64,000 nt of DNA from Lwoffella lincolnii. GTDB lineage: Bacteria > Pseudomonadota > Gammaproteobacteria > Pseudomonadales > Moraxellaceae. Positions 44,276 to 52,933 of the stretch are shown piece after piece (within the stretch, counting starts at the first letter, position 1; every line of letters begins with the position of its first letter). Made by a program: the position numbers and the translations under genes. The DNA lies in assembly GCF_002014765.1 (NCBI RefSeq), contig NZ_MUYT01000004.1:186001-250000 (forward strand). The letters are read 5' to 3'. Below the pieces are notes generated by a model. It did no database searches. It was not told the DNA's origin and saw nothing but the letters and a program-made list of their open reading frames with translations.

Positions 44276-45427
44276 CACTTGCTCTACTTTACCCATCAGC
44301 GTCTGTCCGATAAAGGGGGTGTTTTTACCCGCTGATTGCATGGTGTCTTCTGTCACTTGCCAAGACAAATTGGGATTAACCAACACCGCTCCGCCTTTGT
44401 CTTGATAAAAGTCGCCAATCTGGGCAATGCGAGCAGGATTTAGGCAGATTTTTTCTACCAACTGTTCGCCAGTCAATACCCCTTCATGAACCAATCGCAC
44501 CGCCAGTGCCATAAAGGTGTCAAAGTTACTGATGCCTGGTTGGCATTGGGCAAAGGGGGCTTGTTTGGCGGTCTTTGATAAAGGCTCATGATGACTACAA
44601 ATGGCATCAATCGTGCCATCGGTCAATCCTTGTCTGAGTGCTTGTTGGTCAGTATTGCTACGCAAAGGAGGCAACACATAAGCCAGTGAGTTAAAGCCTT
44701 GTAGGTCATCATCGGTCAGGTGCAACTGGTGCATGGCAACATCACAGGTAATGGGCAGGCCCTTTTGTTTGGCATGACGGATTAGCTCTACCGAGGTGCG
44801 ACAAGTGATTTGGCTAAAATGTGCATGAATGCCTGTCTCCTCGGTCATCAAAATTTGCTTAGACAGTGCAATGGTCTCAGCCAGCCACGGAATGCCTTGC
44901 AATCCATGAAAAGAAGCAATGTAGCCATCGTGAGCCACGCCCCCTGCCGATAAACTGGGTTCATCAGGGTAGAAAAAGACTTTGATGTCAAAGGTCGCTG
45001 CATATTCTAAACAGCGTAACAATACCAAATCACTCTCAAAACCTGCCGCTGTATTGCTCACGCCGATAGCACCGCCTTGTTTTAGTCCTGCCAGATTGGC
45101 AGGTTGTTTGCCCTCTAAGCCTGCACTCAATGCCCCCAAAACATGCAAGTAAATGCCACCGTCTGTCCATGCTTTTTGTTTGAGACCCTTTAACAAAGAG
45201 CCGTTTTCTAGCACAGGGCTGGTATCAGGTGGCATGACCACATGCAAAAAGCCATTTTGGCGTGCCGCTCGCCCCTCGCTTGCCAGTGTGCCGTGCGACT
45301 GATGCCCCGGTTCTCGCAATCTGGCACACAGATCAACAAGGGGCGGTAATAGCCATTTGCCATCTGTGCTTATGCCTTTGAGTTGGGCGGTGTCAAATTG
45401 CCAGTTGGGGGGAAGTAGATTTTTCAT
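44267..45427 (-). CDS. pyrC': PyrC' (PyrX), non-catalytic dihydroorotase-like subunit
   Basis: 386 residues from the ATG at 45427; a longer frame reaches a GTG just after the Sel1 stop. It is a dihydroorotase homologue, but the metal-binding HxH of active enzymes (DxHxHLREPG) reads VDLCARLREPG, so the zinc ligands are lost. ICSHHEPLSKTAK replaces the usual active-site loop. In pseudomonads and relatives PyrC' is dead as an enzyme and is needed to assemble aspartate transcarbamoylase with PyrB. Here it follows pyrB with one gene between. Confidence 0.88.
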   Translation of the reverse strand: MKNLLPPNWQFDTAQLKGISTDGKWLLPPLVDLCARLREPGHQSHGTLASEGRAARQNGFLHVVMPPDTSPVLENGSLLKGLKQKAWTDGGIYLHVLGALSAGLEGKQPANLAGLKQGGAIGVSNTAAGFESDLVLLRCLEYAATFDIKVFFYPDEPSLSAGGVAHDGYIASFHGLQGIPWLAETIALSKQILMTEETGIHAHFSQITCRTSVELIRHAKQKGLPITCDVAMHQLHLTDDDLQGFNSLAYVLPPLRSNTDQQALRQGLTDGTIDAICSHHEPLSKTAKQAPFAQCQPGISNFDTFMALAVRLVHEGVLTGEQLVEKICLNPARIAQIGDFYQDKGGAVLVNPNLSWQVTEDTMQSAGKNTPFIGQTLMGKVEQVLF

Positions 45428-45478
45428 CGCATTCTCTTGATTTGCTTGATTTGGGGTCATACGGGGCATCATCAGCAC

Positions 45479-46600
45479 CTAGTAGCCTTGTTCATTTAGT
45501 ATTCGGTAGTGATCACAGCCTGACTGATATCCATTATCACAGGCTTGACCAAAGTAGCGTTTGGCGGTGCTTTTATTTTGGCGTACGCCTTTACCATTGT
45601 AATACATCGCGCCCAGATTATATTGAGCCTCTACAAACCCTTGATGGGCGGCGTTGGTGTACCATTCCACTGCCCTTTGATCATCTTGGCGCACGCCCAG
45701 GCCTTTTTCATACATCCACCCCAGATCATTTTGAGCCTCTGCAAACCCTTGATGGGCGGCGTTGGTGTACCATTCCACTGCCCTTTGATAATCTTGGCGC
45801 ACTCCTTGACCATTGTAATACATCAAGCCCAGATTATATTGGGCTGCTGCATCACCTTGATGGGCAGCTTTGGTGTACCATTCATGTGCCTTTTGATAAT
45901 CTTGGCGTACGCCTTGACCTTTGTCATACATCACACCCAGATTAGATTGGGCTTTTGCATTGCCTTGACCTGCGGCTTTGGTGTACCATTCAAACGCTTT
46001 ATGATAATCTTGGCTCACGCCATGGCCATTCTCATATATCCACCCCAGATTATTTTGAGCATCTGCATACCCTTGATTGGCAGCTTTGGTGAACCATTCC
46101 ACCGCTTTGTGATAATCTTGGCGTTCGCCTTCACCGCTGTAATACATCAGCCCCAGATTATATTGGGCTGCTGCATACCCTTGACCTGCGGCTTTGGTGT
46201 ACCATTCCACCGCCTTTTGATCATCTTGGTGTACGCCTTTACCGAATTCATACATCACGCCCAGATTAAATTGAGCAACTGCATACCCTTGCTGGGCGGC
46301 TTTGGTGTACCATTCCACCGCCTTTTGATCATCTTGGTGTACGCCTTTACCTAGGGCATATATCCAGCCCAGATTATATTGAGCAACTGCATCGCCTTGA
46401 TTGGCAGCTTTGGTGATCCATTCAAATGCTTTGGCATGGTTACCTTGCTGATAATACTCATGAGCCAAATCAGATTGAGCAGCTGCATCGCCATTTTGGG
46501 CTTGGCGTGTCAAAGTTGCCATATCCGCCGCCGATACCGATACCGATACCGATACCGACAACAACACACCTATGGCTAGTGCTGTGAATTTTGTTAACAT
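45479..46600 (-). CDS. Secreted Sel1-repeat (TPR-like) protein inside the pyrB-pyrC' run
   Basis: 373 residues with a signal peptide whose core is SVSVSVSVSA, cleaved near AAD. Nine Sel1 repeats follow: one short (~39-70) and eight of 36 residues (71-358), each with consensus AQYNLGxMYxxGxGVxQD and AVEWYTKAA. The end is a short CDNGYQSGCDHY region. Sel1 proteins are protein-binding solenoids, often at the envelope or in host interaction. It lies 32 bp after pyrB and abuts pyrC', so it is likely in the pyrimidine transcript. The start is well supported by AAGGATAAA. Confidence 0.93.
   Translation of the reverse strand: MLTKFTALAIGVLLSVSVSVSVSAADMATLTRQAQNGDAAAQSDLAHEYYQQGNHAKAFEWITKAANQGDAVAQYNLGWIYALGKGVHQDDQKAVEWYTKAAQQGYAVAQFNLGVMYEFGKGVHQDDQKAVEWYTKAAGQGYAAAQYNLGLMYYSGEGERQDYHKAVEWFTKAANQGYADAQNNLGWIYENGHGVSQDYHKAFEWYTKAAGQGNAKAQSNLGVMYDKGQGVRQDYQKAHEWYTKAAHQGDAAAQYNLGLMYYNGQGVRQDYQRAVEWYTNAAHQGFAEAQNDLGWMYEKGLGVRQDDQRAVEWYTNAAHQGFVEAQYNLGAMYYNGKGVRQNKSTAKRYFGQACDNGYQSGCDHYRILNEQGY
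45527..46390. repeat. Eight 108-bp tandem repeats encoding Sel1 units
   Basis: Eight direct copies, each 108 bp (36 codons), diverged but aligned in phase through the Sel1 gene. Neighbouring units share long identical stretches, so recombination could add or remove units without breaking the frame. Confidence 0.9.
46531..46560. repeat. Hexanucleotide CCGATA repeat in the Sel1 signal peptide
   Basis: Four perfect CCGATA copies plus one CCGACA copy. On the coding strand they encode alternating Ser-Val in the hydrophobic core of the signal peptide, so each unit gained or lost changes its length by two residues in frame. Confidence 0.92.
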
Positions 46601-46632
46601 GACTTTATCCTTATAAAAAATAAAAATCCATC

Positions 46633-47709
46633 TTAGTTGTAAGCTTTAAAATCACCTGCTTGTCGTTGTCCTGCCATCGCCAATGCCAATACCGCCATAC
46701 GCACCGCAATGCCGTTATTGACTTGTTTTAAAATCACCGATTGCCCACCGTCTGCCACGCTTGATGCGATTTCAATGCCACGGTTCATAGGGCCTGGGTG
46801 CATGACCAACGCATTGGGCTTGGCAAGTTTTAACCGTTGTTCGGTGATGCCGTAGTGTTTAAAATATTCACCAGACGATGCCAACAAGGGTGAGCCGATG
46901 CGTTCATTTTGAATGCGTAAGCCAATAATCACATCAGCATCCGCCACACCTTTATCAATGTCATCAAATACTAAGACGCCATGGCGTTCAATGCCTTTTG
47001 GCAACAAAGTCTTGGGGGCGATGACACGAATATCACGCACCCCCAAAGTCGTCAAAGCCGAAATGTCCGAACGGGCCACACGGCTGTGCTTGATGTCGCC
47101 AACAATCGCCACAGAAAGTTCATCAAAGGGCTTATCTGCTTCACGGTAAATGGTGAGCATGTCAAGCATCGCCTGCGTTGGGTGGGCGTGCCAGCCGTCG
47201 CCTGCGTTGATGATGGCAACATTGGGGGTAACCTCGGTCGCCATAAAATGAGCCGCCCCACTGGCAGAATGACGCACCACAAACACATCTGCTGACATGG
47301 CTTGTAAATTCCAAAGGGTATCACGCAGACTTTCACCTTTTTTGGTGCTGGATTTTGCAATGTCTAGGTTGATGACATTTGCCCCTAAGCGTTTTTGGGC
47401 GACTTCAAAGGTGGTGCGTGTGCGGGTGGAATTTTCAAAAAACAAATTCATCACCGTACAACCTTCTAATTCATTGCTGGTCATCAAACCACCATGGACA
47501 TCAAAAAACCCCATGGCTTTTTCAATGATGTTCTCAAGCTGTTGGCGGTTTAGCCCTTCTACCCCCAAAAAATGGCGAAGTTGCCCATCATCGGTCAACT
47601 GTGGACGGCTTAATGACGCATTTAGACGGGCATCAATATCGGTTAAAATCTGTTGTGATGATTGAAAAGGCAAAGGCTGAGAGGTGGCGTTAGTAGAAGC
47701 GATGTTCAT
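46633..47709 (-). CDS. pyrB: Aspartate carbamoyltransferase catalytic subunit
   Basis: 358 residues. The carbamoyl-phosphate loop FFENSTRTRTTFEVAQ is present, as are HPTQAMLDMLT and the C-terminal MHPGPMNRGIEI. It is longer at the N-terminus than E. coli PyrB (~310), as in the PyrB/PyrC' class. No pyrI follows; pyrC' does, after a Sel1 gene. It catalyses the first committed step of pyrimidine synthesis. Confidence 0.96.
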   Translation of the reverse strand: MNIASTNATSQPLPFQSSQQILTDIDARLNASLSRPQLTDDGQLRHFLGVEGLNRQQLENIIEKAMGFFDVHGGLMTSNELEGCTVMNLFFENSTRTRTTFEVAQKRLGANVINLDIAKSSTKKGESLRDTLWNLQAMSADVFVVRHSASGAAHFMATEVTPNVAIINAGDGWHAHPTQAMLDMLTIYREADKPFDELSVAIVGDIKHSRVARSDISALTTLGVRDIRVIAPKTLLPKGIERHGVLVFDDIDKGVADADVIIGLRIQNERIGSPLLASSGEYFKHYGITEQRLKLAKPNALVMHPGPMNRGIEIASSVADGGQSVILKQVNNGIAVRMAVLALAMAGQRQAGDFKAYN

Positions 47710-48009
47710 AAAAATTGCCTTTTGGTTAAGATGGCATTGTCAGACATGCCATGCGATGGGCTGCAATGGACTGAGATGGACAGCAATGAAAAAAGCGTCT
47801 TATTTGCGTTTTACGTTTGCTCATTTTGCTGAATTTTGTCCATATTTTAGCGTAAATTTTTTAAAGGCTAAAGGCAATTTATGCTAACATTGGGGTTATT
47901 TTGCACTCCTTAACCACATACAATCAAACATCATCGCCATTACTTGCATCACAGTTTACGTATCACGTTTCATAAAAAAGCAGTTAAAAAAACCGTTAAA
48001 GGAACAATC
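47710..48009. other. 300-bp divergent region between pyrB and fbp
   Basis: Contains the two divergent promoters by position. No pyrimidine attenuator leader peptide or hairpin was clear upstream of pyrB. A short ORF reading through it looks non-coding. Confidence 0.5.
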
Positions 48010-49065
48010 ATGGTCATGCTCACACACCCAAACACCACCCACCTTAAGCAATATCTGTCTGAGCCAAACACAGTCTCACCCACAGTCAATGAAGCATATC
48101 GAGATGCCACCATCGACACCATCAATAGCATCGCTCAAGTGGCAAAACAAATCAATGCGTTATTACGCCAAGGGGCATTGGCAGACATCTTAGGAGACGC
48201 AGGCAATAAAAACGTACAAGATGAAGAGCAAAAAAAACTGGACGTGATTGCCAACGAATTGTTGTTGTCTGCCTTAACTGGCAATCGTTACTGTGCAGGC
48301 GTGGCATCAGAAGAGCTTGATGACATCACCCCAACCAATCCAGAAGGCAGTGTGTTGGTGTTGTTCGACCCACTAGATGGCTCAAGCAACATTGACATCA
48401 ACATGACGGTGGGAACGATTTTTTCAATTTTGCCGTATCATCACCAAGGCAAGCAAGCAACCGACACCGATTTTTTGCAAAAAGGCACACAACAGTTGGC
48501 AGCAGGGTATGTGATTTATGGCACATCAACCATGCTTGCCTTCACAACAGGCAATGGCGTGGCAATGTTTAGCCTAGACCCCACCACTGACCAATTTGTG
48601 TTGATTAAAAATAAAATCACCATCTCACCCAATACCAACGAATACGCCATCAATGCGTCAAATTACCGTTATTGGTTGGCACCAATGCAACGTTATGTAG
48701 ATGAGCTTGTCGATGGTAAAAATGGCGTGCGTGGCAAAGATTTTAACATGCGTTGGGTGGCGGCGATGGTCGGCGATGTGCATCGGATTTTATGCCGTGG
48801 CGGGGTATTTAGCTACCCATTTGATACCAAAAACCCCAACAAGGCTGGTAAGTTACGTTTGATGTATGAGGCCAATCCGATGAGCTTTTTGATTGAACAA
48901 GCAGGCGGTGCAAGTACCGATGCCATCAGGCGAATTTTAGACATCATACCGACCGACATTCATCAACGTGTGCCAGTGGTGCTGGGCGCCAAAAATGAAG
49001 TGGCGCATATCAAAAAGTTGCACGAAGCGACGAATGCACGAAGCGATGAATGGACGAATGATTGA
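48010..49065 (+). CDS. fbp: Fructose-1,6-bisphosphatase class I
   Basis: 351 residues from the ATG at 48010, with AAAGGAAC upstream; the longer frame is rejected. Metal-site motifs are GVASEELDD and VLFDPLDGSSNIDINM, with FSILPYHHQG and GKLRLMYEANPM later. It is a key step of gluconeogenesis, consistent with a lactate-using bacterium (lldD/lldP in the window). Confidence 0.96.
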   Translation: MVMLTHPNTTHLKQYLSEPNTVSPTVNEAYRDATIDTINSIAQVAKQINALLRQGALADILGDAGNKNVQDEEQKKLDVIANELLLSALTGNRYCAGVASEELDDITPTNPEGSVLVLFDPLDGSSNIDINMTVGTIFSILPYHHQGKQATDTDFLQKGTQQLAAGYVIYGTSTMLAFTTGNGVAMFSLDPTTDQFVLIKNKITISPNTNEYAINASNYRYWLAPMQRYVDELVDGKNGVRGKDFNMRWVAAMVGDVHRILCRGGVFSYPFDTKNPNKAGKLRLMYEANPMSFLIEQAGGASTDAIRRILDIIPTDIHQRVPVVLGAKNEVAHIKKLHEATNARSDEWTND

Positions 49066-49134
49066 GGTTTAAGTCCTTAAGGCAGTGGTCATCACCCAAC
49101 ACAATACAACCACCCAGTACAACCACCTTACCCA

Positions 49135-50562
49135 TCAGAACTTTTTCTCAACGCTGATGAATGACTGCACACCATCACGAGAATACAAATCTGCCATGTT
49201 ACTGTCTATCTTACGGTAGTTAATATTAAGATTTGGTACAAAGCCTTTGTATTGCCACTTATCATACCACAGCGCTGTTTGTAGATAATATTCATCATCT
49301 TGACGGACAAAACCATAAAGCAGCTGTTCGGGCGCGTCAAATTTTCGTTTGGCATAACGCACCGACACACGTCCGCCCATGCCATTATCCATCTCACCTA
49401 GCACACCCAAATTTATGCCATGACGCACAGACGCAACCTCTTTATCCTTAGTGTCATCATCGGTTACATCCACCCCACCAAAAACCATCAAGCTCGGCGT
49501 TAATACGTAGCGATAACTGGCACTCACACGACGGACATCGCTGCCATAACGCTCTGCCAGTCGCTTCTCATCATAGTATCGTTTGGCGTATTGCACGCCT
49601 GCCCCCACATGAAGTTTTGAGCTGGAGCTGATACGGCGATTGATGTTTGCTTTGATGCCTGTTTCATGTTGATAAGGCTTATCATCAAGCCATGTATGAT
49701 TCAAAAATGGCACGACGCTGACATTACCACGCACGTTCTGGTATTTATATCCCAGCCCAAGCGTGGCGGTTTGTTCATCATATTCAGGCTTATTCCAATA
49801 ATGCACCCCATCAATGCCTGCATTGGCGGTTAGGTAATGATTGGCTCTAAGCTGTTTGTCTTTGGCGATGTCAAAACCATATCGCACCCCTGTGGCTTTT
49901 TGGGGCAGACTCTCAGCGGTTTTTTTCCATGTCTTGCCTTGCCATCTGACTTGGGTGGCAGGTGAGGCGTTATTGACGTTATCGGTTTTTTCATAATTGA
50001 CATTAAAACTTGTGTTCGCTTTATTGCGTTTATCAATTTGGTCAAGATAACGTTCGGTCAATGCCTGCATGTCAGCATTTAGCAAAGGCTTAACCGCCAT
50101 CAGCTCTGATTTGGCTTCATCATAGCGCTTATCTTCAAAGAGCATGAGCGCAAGGTCAAAACGGACATAATGAAAATCAGGATTGTCCGCCAGCATTTGC
50201 CGATACACTGCTATCGCCTGATGATGATTAAATTGTGAGCGATGCCATGCCCCCAGTGCATATTGATACAGTATGGGGTCATATTCTGCTGATGATTGAT
50301 AGGTGTGTAGCAGCTCATCAAGCGATTGCCAATCTTTTGCCACAATCGCCCGATTAATCTGTCCTGTCAGCCCATCACCTAGGTTTAGCGTACCTACTTT
50401 GCCCATGTTAATCTCAGAGCCTGCCTTTTTTATCGGTGTGATGTCAGGGGTTTTTTCTAATGGCATATCAACGCCTTGGGTATGCACCACATTGGCATGA
50501 TTGGCATGCGTCATGATAGACATCAGCATGAGACTGGTTATAAAAAAGCCAAGTTTTTTCAT
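49135..50562 (-). CDS. Slam-family surface lipoprotein assembly modifier (outer membrane)
   Basis: 475 residues from the ATG at 50562, with a signal peptide (KKLGFFITSLMLMSIMTHANHA). Residues ~60-190 are TPR-like helices (ALGAWHRSQFNHHQAIAVYR, then DNPDFHYVRFDLALMLFEDK). The rest is a beta-barrel with alternating strands and a final FISVEKKF ending in Phe, the outer-membrane insertion signature. This is the DUF560/Slam layout: such proteins move lipoproteins to the cell surface. A lipoprotein gene lies directly upstream, separated by a terminator. Confidence 0.9.
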   Translation of the reverse strand: MKKLGFFITSLMLMSIMTHANHANVVHTQGVDMPLEKTPDITPIKKAGSEINMGKVGTLNLGDGLTGQINRAIVAKDWQSLDELLHTYQSSAEYDPILYQYALGAWHRSQFNHHQAIAVYRQMLADNPDFHYVRFDLALMLFEDKRYDEAKSELMAVKPLLNADMQALTERYLDQIDKRNKANTSFNVNYEKTDNVNNASPATQVRWQGKTWKKTAESLPQKATGVRYGFDIAKDKQLRANHYLTANAGIDGVHYWNKPEYDEQTATLGLGYKYQNVRGNVSVVPFLNHTWLDDKPYQHETGIKANINRRISSSSKLHVGAGVQYAKRYYDEKRLAERYGSDVRRVSASYRYVLTPSLMVFGGVDVTDDDTKDKEVASVRHGINLGVLGEMDNGMGGRVSVRYAKRKFDAPEQLLYGFVRQDDEYYLQTALWYDKWQYKGFVPNLNINYRKIDSNMADLYSRDGVQSFISVEKKF

Positions 50563-50588
50563 AAATGTTCCATTAAAACAAAACACAC

Positions 50589-50613
50589 AAAAAGCCGTCA
50601 GTCAGATGACGGC
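50589..50613 (-). terminator. Terminator between the lipoprotein and Slam genes
   Basis: On the minus strand GCCGTCA-TCTGAC-TGACGGC is followed by TTTTT. It lies between the lipoprotein stop and the Slam start, so Slam may be made at lower level by read-through or from its own promoter. Confidence 0.88.
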
Positions 50614-50640
50614 CTTTTGTCATACAATCAATCAAAGCGC

Positions 50641-51570
50641 TTATTTGGCTTGCTTAGTACCACCAAACATGCCAATCACATGTTCTTTATCATTGCCCAG
50701 CTCCACTGAACCGACAATCTCATCGGCATTTGGCCCAAAGAAAGCAAGGCCGTAATCACCATTAAGGCTACCATCAGTTGCCTTCCCTTCAATGGTTGGG
50801 GTGGTAATAGGGCTATTATCAATCTCACTTGTGAGTGTTTGTGTGGTGATGTTGCCTTTTGATAAGGTGATATTACCAAGGCTGCCACTGCCTGTTTTGT
50901 TAGCAAAATCCACATCATAGCTAAACTTGGCATCTTGAGCCCCAAATTGCGACCTAATCTTACCTGAACCTGAGTAATTAAACTTGCCTGTGGTTGGTAA
51001 TTTTTCGGTGGGCACTCCCCGAACAAGATAGTCTATGTAACCAATAAAATTTACTTCCGTCTCATTGCCCAATTTTACGGTCATATTTTTATTATGAATC
51101 CCTGCGATTAATGAATAATCTTGTTTAAAAAGATAAACATCAGAGTTTCTTGTGATAGAACCTTGAACTCCGTCAGCACTACCAGTTACCCTTTCTTGGA
51201 CAGAAAATTTATGATGTCCCTTACGATTACCACCAAGGTCGATATCACCATTTTGTGTACGACCATCTATGGTTAGAGCATAGCCATCAATTTTGGGAAT
51301 GACGCCAGCATCATTTTTAACATAATCTATCGCTTCCTTAATTGCATTATTTCTCAATGAAGCATAACGGACAGTTGCATCCCATTTTGGTGCTGGGTTG
51401 GTAGCACCGTGGTTACCGTGGTTGGTAGTACCGTGGTTACCAGAATTATTAGTATTAGCCACCAAAGGTGTTGGTTTTTGCACGCCAGAGCTGCTACTGC
51501 CACCACACGCTGTCAGAAGTGCCGCAAGAACAAGCGTTGAAGAACCTAGGGTAATTTGTTTGACTTTCAT
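50641..51570 (-). CDS. Probable Slam-dependent surface lipoprotein
   Basis: 309 residues from the ATG at 51570 with AAGGA upstream. The lipobox AALLTACGG is followed by a Ser-rich linker and an Asn/Gly/His-rich spacer (NNSGNHGTTNHGNHGATNPA). The C-terminal half is beta-rich and ends with GLAFFGPNADEIVGSVEL and IGMFGGTKQ, the small barrel end found in TbpB-, fHbp- and HphA-type lipoproteins. Ligand unknown; no TonB receptor gene is next to it. Confidence 0.85.
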   Translation of the reverse strand: MKVKQITLGSSTLVLAALLTACGGSSSSGVQKPTPLVANTNNSGNHGTTNHGNHGATNPAPKWDATVRYASLRNNAIKEAIDYVKNDAGVIPKIDGYALTIDGRTQNGDIDLGGNRKGHHKFSVQERVTGSADGVQGSITRNSDVYLFKQDYSLIAGIHNKNMTVKLGNETEVNFIGYIDYLVRGVPTEKLPTTGKFNYSGSGKIRSQFGAQDAKFSYDVDFANKTGSGSLGNITLSKGNITTQTLTSEIDNSPITTPTIEGKATDGSLNGDYGLAFFGPNADEIVGSVELGNDKEHVIGMFGGTKQAK

Positions 51571-51892
51571 GATTGATCCTTTGAAAATGAGAAAATGACA
51601 CGCCTTAACCATTCATACAAATCATACAAATTTCTTATCAAATGCCATATTAATGTGTATGAACGTATTGAATTGCGATTAGTTTCTAACAAAATGTAAT
51701 TAGTGTCAACAAATCGTTTTTTTTTGAGAATTTTATATATTAATTTTGTAATTTTTATTTCTATAATATTACTTATAAAATATTTTTAGAAAAAAAGCAA
51801 AGCATGAAAGCCTTCATATGCAAGTGGCGTTATTGGCAATAAAAAAAGCCTAACGATTACGTTAGGCTTTTTAGCTTGAAACTAAGCATGAT
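51571..51892. other. 322-bp AT-rich region upstream of the surface lipoprotein gene
   Basis: Very AT-rich with T and A runs; presumably holds the lipoprotein promoter. No Fur box was clear by eye. The tRNA-Gly terminator lies at 51841-51867. Confidence 0.55.
51841..51867 (-). terminator. Terminator of tRNA-Gly
   Basis: On the minus strand GCCTAAC-GTAATC-GTTAGGC is followed by seven T residues, 25 bp after the tRNA 3' end. A T4 run on the plus side may help the other direction. Confidence 0.88.
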
Positions 51893-51968
<76 letters not shown>

Positions 51969-52088
51969 ATAGATGGGGGGCTATTATATAGATTAATTTT
52001 TGACTGTCAACACATTTTAGCTTAAATGATAGAATTTCAGCTATTGCATATTTTTTTTAAATGCGTTAATATTTTGTCCCTATTGATA

Positions 52089-52165
52089 GGGCCTATAGCT
52101 CAGTTGGTCAGAGCAGAGGACTCATAATCCTTTGGTCGTAGGTTCAAGTCCTACTGGGCCCACCA
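52089..52165 (+). tRNA. tRNA with CAT anticodon, probably tRNA-Ile2 (lysidine type)
   Basis: 77 nt cloverleaf: acceptor GGGCCTA/TGGGCCC, anticodon loop CTCATAA, T-loop TTCAAGT, CCA encoded. The C4-G69 and C5-G68 pairs match those TilS needs in E. coli tRNA-Ile2, and the T-arm context resembles ileX more than elongator tRNA-Met. It lacks initiator features (unpaired position 1 and three G-C pairs next to the anticodon). Confidence 0.85.
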
Positions 52166-52183
52166 AATACCCCCATGTCAATC

Positions 52184-52214
52184 AAGGCTTTCAAACGTTT
52201 TGAAAGCCTTTTTT
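52184..52214 (+). terminator. Terminator of the CAT-anticodon tRNA
   Basis: AAGGCTTTCAAA and TTTTGAAAGCCTT form a long stem with a tiny loop, followed by T residues, 18 bp after the tRNA. Confidence 0.88.
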
Positions 52215-52310
52215 ATGTAGGTTTGGGCAAGATTTATTATTCAATATGTGTGATGTGTGTGCATTCGCACACGTTTGTGCCTTGTCTGATACCACATACT
52301 TCCATAAATA

Positions 52311-52343
52311 AAAAAAGACAAATCATCAAGATTTGTCTTTTTA
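52311..52343. terminator. Bidirectional terminator after the repeat-bearing ORF
   Basis: AAAGACAAATC-ATCAA-GATTTGTCTTT is flanked by A and T runs on the two sides. It closes the minus-strand ORF that ends at 52361. Confidence 0.8.
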
Positions 52344-52360
52344 TTAAACACTCATACCAA

Positions 52361-52933
52361 TCAACCACTGCTTGTTGCACCAATTGCTGTTATGACCAAT
52401 ATGGTTACTATCCTACAAGCCAAAACAACAAAAAACATACTCCAAACAGAACTATAAAATAAAGCAACAATAAACAGTACCCATAACGGCATCAAATTTA
52501 TCATGAGCCCCCCCAACATATTAAAACCATCTGATACACTGCCTTTATCCAACCCTTTAAGTAGCTCTGTGGTGGTTTTAGGTAGGGTTGAATGCCTTGG
52601 TTGGTTGAATTGTTTGATGTCTTGGATTAGACTGTCTATAGAGACCTTGTGAGAGCGGTTAGAAGTCAGTTCGTCATTGGCGAAGTCTGTGGCTACCATA
52701 TTTGCCACAAGGTCTTTACTTTTATCAGATGCTCCCACATTAAGACGTGTCATTGTAGGCTTAGTGTGCGTAGGGGTAGAAGTATATCCACCTACTCTAC
52801 TTTCACCATCTGATATTTTATCAGATGCTCCCACATCTTGACGATGAAGTGTAGGCTTGATGTGCGTAGGTATGGTTAAATCTTTACTCTTTGCCATATC
52901 ATCATCTGATGCCTTTATCAGATGCTCCCACAT
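52361..52933 (-). CDS. Unrecognised ORF with internal repeats and C-terminal membrane segments
   Basis: 190 residues. Two units of the type PTH(I/T)KPT and VGASDK occur in the first ~75 residues. The middle is polar, and the last ~45 residues contain two hydrophobic segments (LMPLWVLFIVALFYSS and FFVVLACRIVTILVITAIG). No family recognised. The start is uncertain: the ATG at 52933 lies inside a third DNA repeat copy, where the repeat's own frame is different and closed by stops. An ATG at 52897 is an alternative. It may be a shortened gene. Confidence 0.5.
   Translation of the reverse strand: MWEHLIKASDDDMAKSKDLTIPTHIKPTLHRQDVGASDKISDGESRVGGYTSTPTHTKPTMTRLNVGASDKSKDLVANMVATDFANDELTSNRSHKVSIDSLIQDIKQFNQPRHSTLPKTTTELLKGLDKGSVSDGFNMLGGLMINLMPLWVLFIVALFYSSVWSMFFVVLACRIVTILVITAIGATSSG

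Noticed and set aside
45545..46354. 269-codon plus-strand ORF across the Sel1 gene
   Set aside because: It is the antisense of the 108-bp Sel1 repeats, so it stays open only because the repeat period is a multiple of three.
45527..46390. Possible CRISPR-like array
   Set aside because: The units are 108 bp, contiguous, diverged and coding; there are no spacers and no cas genes.
47684..47887. Short ORF between pyrB and fbp as a pyrimidine leader peptide
   Set aside because: It runs in the direction opposite to pyrB and overlaps its start, with no terminator-antiterminator pair seen.
52089..52165. Initiator tRNA-Met
   Set aside because: The first acceptor pair is a normal G-C pair and the three G-C pairs beside the anticodon are lacking.
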